From contig NZ_BCWR01000009.1 in the NCBI RefSeq assembly GCF_001592305.1, positions 1 through 64,000 of the forward strand: DNA of 64,000 bases, read 5' to 3'. This document shows positions 62,980 to 64,000 of the stretch, one piece after another. This DNA is from Hydrogenophaga taeniospiralis CCUG 15921. Lineage in GTDB: Bacteria > Pseudomonadota > Gammaproteobacteria > Burkholderiales > Burkholderiaceae_C. A program made the translations under genes and the position numbers. The first letter of the stretch is position 1, and every line of letters begins with the position of its first letter. Below the pieces are notes generated by a model. That model worked only from the letters and a program-made list of their open reading frames with translations, ran no database searches and was not told the DNA's origin.

Positions 62980-63678
62980 ATGAGCCTGCTCGAAGTCAAG
63001 GACGTCAACCAGTACTACGGCGGCAGCCACATCCTGCGCAACGTGAGCCTGCAGGCCGAGCTGGGCCAGGTCACGGTGGTGCTGGGCCGCAACGGGGTGG
63101 GCAAGACCACGCTGCTGAAATCGCTCATGGGGCTGGTGCCCATCAAGAGCGGCAGCGTCACGCTCGACGGCGTCGCGATCACCCAGGCCACACCCTACGA
63201 GCGGGCCAGACTGGGCGTGGGTTTCGTGCCGCAGGGCCGCGAGATTTTTGGCCGCCTCACGGTTGAGGAAAACCTGCAGATGGGGCTGGCGACCCGCAAG
63301 GGCGGCACGCCGATCCCGGCCGAGCTGTTCGAGCTGTTCCCGGTGTTGAAGCAGATGCTGGGCCGCCGCGGGGGCGACCTCTCGGGCGGGCAGCAACAGC
63401 AGCTGGCCATCGCGCGCGCGCTCGCGGCCGGCCCGAAGCTGCTGATCCTCGACGAGCCCACCGAAGGCATCCAGCCCAACATCATCAAAGACATCGGCCG
63501 CGTGATCCGCATGCTCGCCGACCGCGGCAACATGGCCATCGTGCTGGTGGAGCAGTACTACGACTTTGCCGAAGCGCTGGCCGACCGCTATGTGGTGATG
63601 GAGCGCGGCGAGGTCATCGCCAGCGGCCCGGGCAGCGAGATGCAGGCCAAGGGCGTGCGCCAGCTGGTGGCGATATAG
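62980..63678 (+). CDS. urtE: Urea ABC transporter ATPase UrtE
   Basis: 232 residues. Walker A LGRNGVGKTTLLKSLMG, signature LSGGQQQQLAIARALA, Walker B LLILDEPTEGIQPNI and switch His-region variant VLVEQYYDFAEAL, in which Gln replaces His as is normal for LivF-type ATPases. Last gene of the urt operon, 19 bases after urtD. It is followed by an inverted pair TATAGG...CCTATA before a convergent gene. Confidence 0.94.
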   Translation: MSLLEVKDVNQYYGGSHILRNVSLQAELGQVTVVLGRNGVGKTTLLKSLMGLVPIKSGSVTLDGVAITQATPYERARLGVGFVPQGREIFGRLTVEENLQMGLATRKGGTPIPAELFELFPVLKQMLGRRGGDLSGGQQQQLAIARALAAGPKLLILDEPTEGIQPNIIKDIGRVIRMLADRGNMAIVLVEQYYDFAEALADRYVVMERGEVIASGPGSEMQAKGVRQLVAI

Positions 63679-63697
63679 GCCCTGGCGGAGTGACGCC

Positions 63698-64000
63698 CTA
63701 TACCGCGGTCACCTTGCCCAGCAGGCCCTCGGGGTTCGGGGGCTTGTAGCCGCCGGGCAGCGACACGCCGCCCGCGGCGCGCCCGATGTGGCTCTGTTCG
63801 CCCAGGCCCGCGTGGATGTCGCTGCTGCGGTAGCGCTCGCGCATGGCCTGCGCGCGCTTCAGCAGGGCCGCGTGGTCGGGGATGCTGTCCGTGTAGCGCT
63901 GCAGCACCAGGTGGGCCGATTCGATCAGCTTGGCGTTGAGTGTGCGGGTGGCCTCCGTCAGCAGCTTCTCCACCGCGCCCTGCGGGTCGCCCTGGAGGCT
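63698..64000 (-). CDS. C-terminal part of an unidentified protein (partial)
   Basis: The frame is open to the window edge, so the gene starts beyond 64000; 100 residues are visible. The sequence (ending GGYKPPNPEGLLGKVTAV) is helical in its first 65 residues, with LNAKLIESAHLVLQRYTDSI, then Gly/Pro-rich. No family is recognised. It converges with urtE, 19 bases apart. Confidence 0.6.
   Translation of the reverse strand, partial: SLQGDPQGAVEKLLTEATRTLNAKLIESAHLVLQRYTDSIPDHAALLKRAQAMRERYRSSDIHAGLGEQSHIGRAAGGVSLPGGYKPPNPEGLLGKVTAV

Overview
The window is GC-rich, densely coded DNA from a betaproteobacterium. Gene orders such as rpoZ-gmk-yicC-kinase-phosphatase-rph-rdgB-hemW, the linked urease and urea-transport genes, and a recurring GC-rich hairpin repeat suggest Burkholderiales, probably Comamonadaceae (Hydrogenophaga-like). 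The taxonomic call is inference from style, not from a marker gene comparison.

Layout. 1-7082: the tail of a large repeat-type surface or secreted protein, followed by a tight operon of a TolC-like lipoprotein, a small HlyD-type adaptor, a GAF-HlyD fusion and a membrane M50 metalloprotease-HlyD fusion. It looks like a type I secretion module in which the ABC ATPase is replaced by a protease-like protein. 7132-30862: mostly housekeeping genes (phosphodiesterase plus cardiolipin synthase, folE plus BLUF photoreceptor, DMT and YitT transporters, MoeB/ThiF-type enzyme, CtpA protease, gpmA, grxC, secB, gpsA, panBC, nadCA, rpoZ, gmk, yicC, Ser/Thr kinase plus PP2C phosphatase, rph, rdgB, hemW).

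30878-39117: an RNA-repair island. Divergent rtcR (sigma-54 activator) faces rsr (Ro60/TROVE), which is preceded by a near-perfect sigma-54 promoter. Between rsr and rtcB lie four tandem structured RNA units with covarying helices. Three carry tRNA T-arms followed by a closed acceptor-like hairpin, and one also has a canonical tRNA D-arm, so they are Y RNA (YrlA-like) permuted tRNA mimics. rtcB, two unknown genes, a pol-beta-type nucleotidyltransferase (RlaP-like) and rtcA follow. A tRNA-Ser(UGA) gene closes the region.

39324-48873: urease genes ureG-F-E-C-B-(52-aa protein)-A on the minus strand, without ureD. A divergent two-gene operon encodes an NCS1-type permease fused to a hybrid histidine kinase, plus a LuxR-type response regulator. 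The divergent gap holds two sigma-54-like promoters and a three-copy repeat of the ureA start region. 48934-57710: a type I restriction-modification operon read on the minus strand as hsdR, AlbA-type ATP-binding gene, 46-aa gene, hsdS, prrC (anticodon nuclease with intact catalytic triad), hsdM, mostly with 4-base overlaps. 57915-63678: the urea ABC transporter urtABCDE. The window ends in an unidentified minus-strand gene.

Functionally, urea uptake (urtABCDE), urease and the permease-kinase pair form one nitrogen-acquisition theme. RtcB/RtcA/Rsr/Y RNA and PrrC form an RNA break-and-repair theme: PrrC-type enzymes leave 2',3'-cyclic phosphate and 5'-OH ends, which are RtcB substrates. At least eight copies of a palindromic hairpin repeat sit between genes, and one is read in frame inside the sensor kinase.
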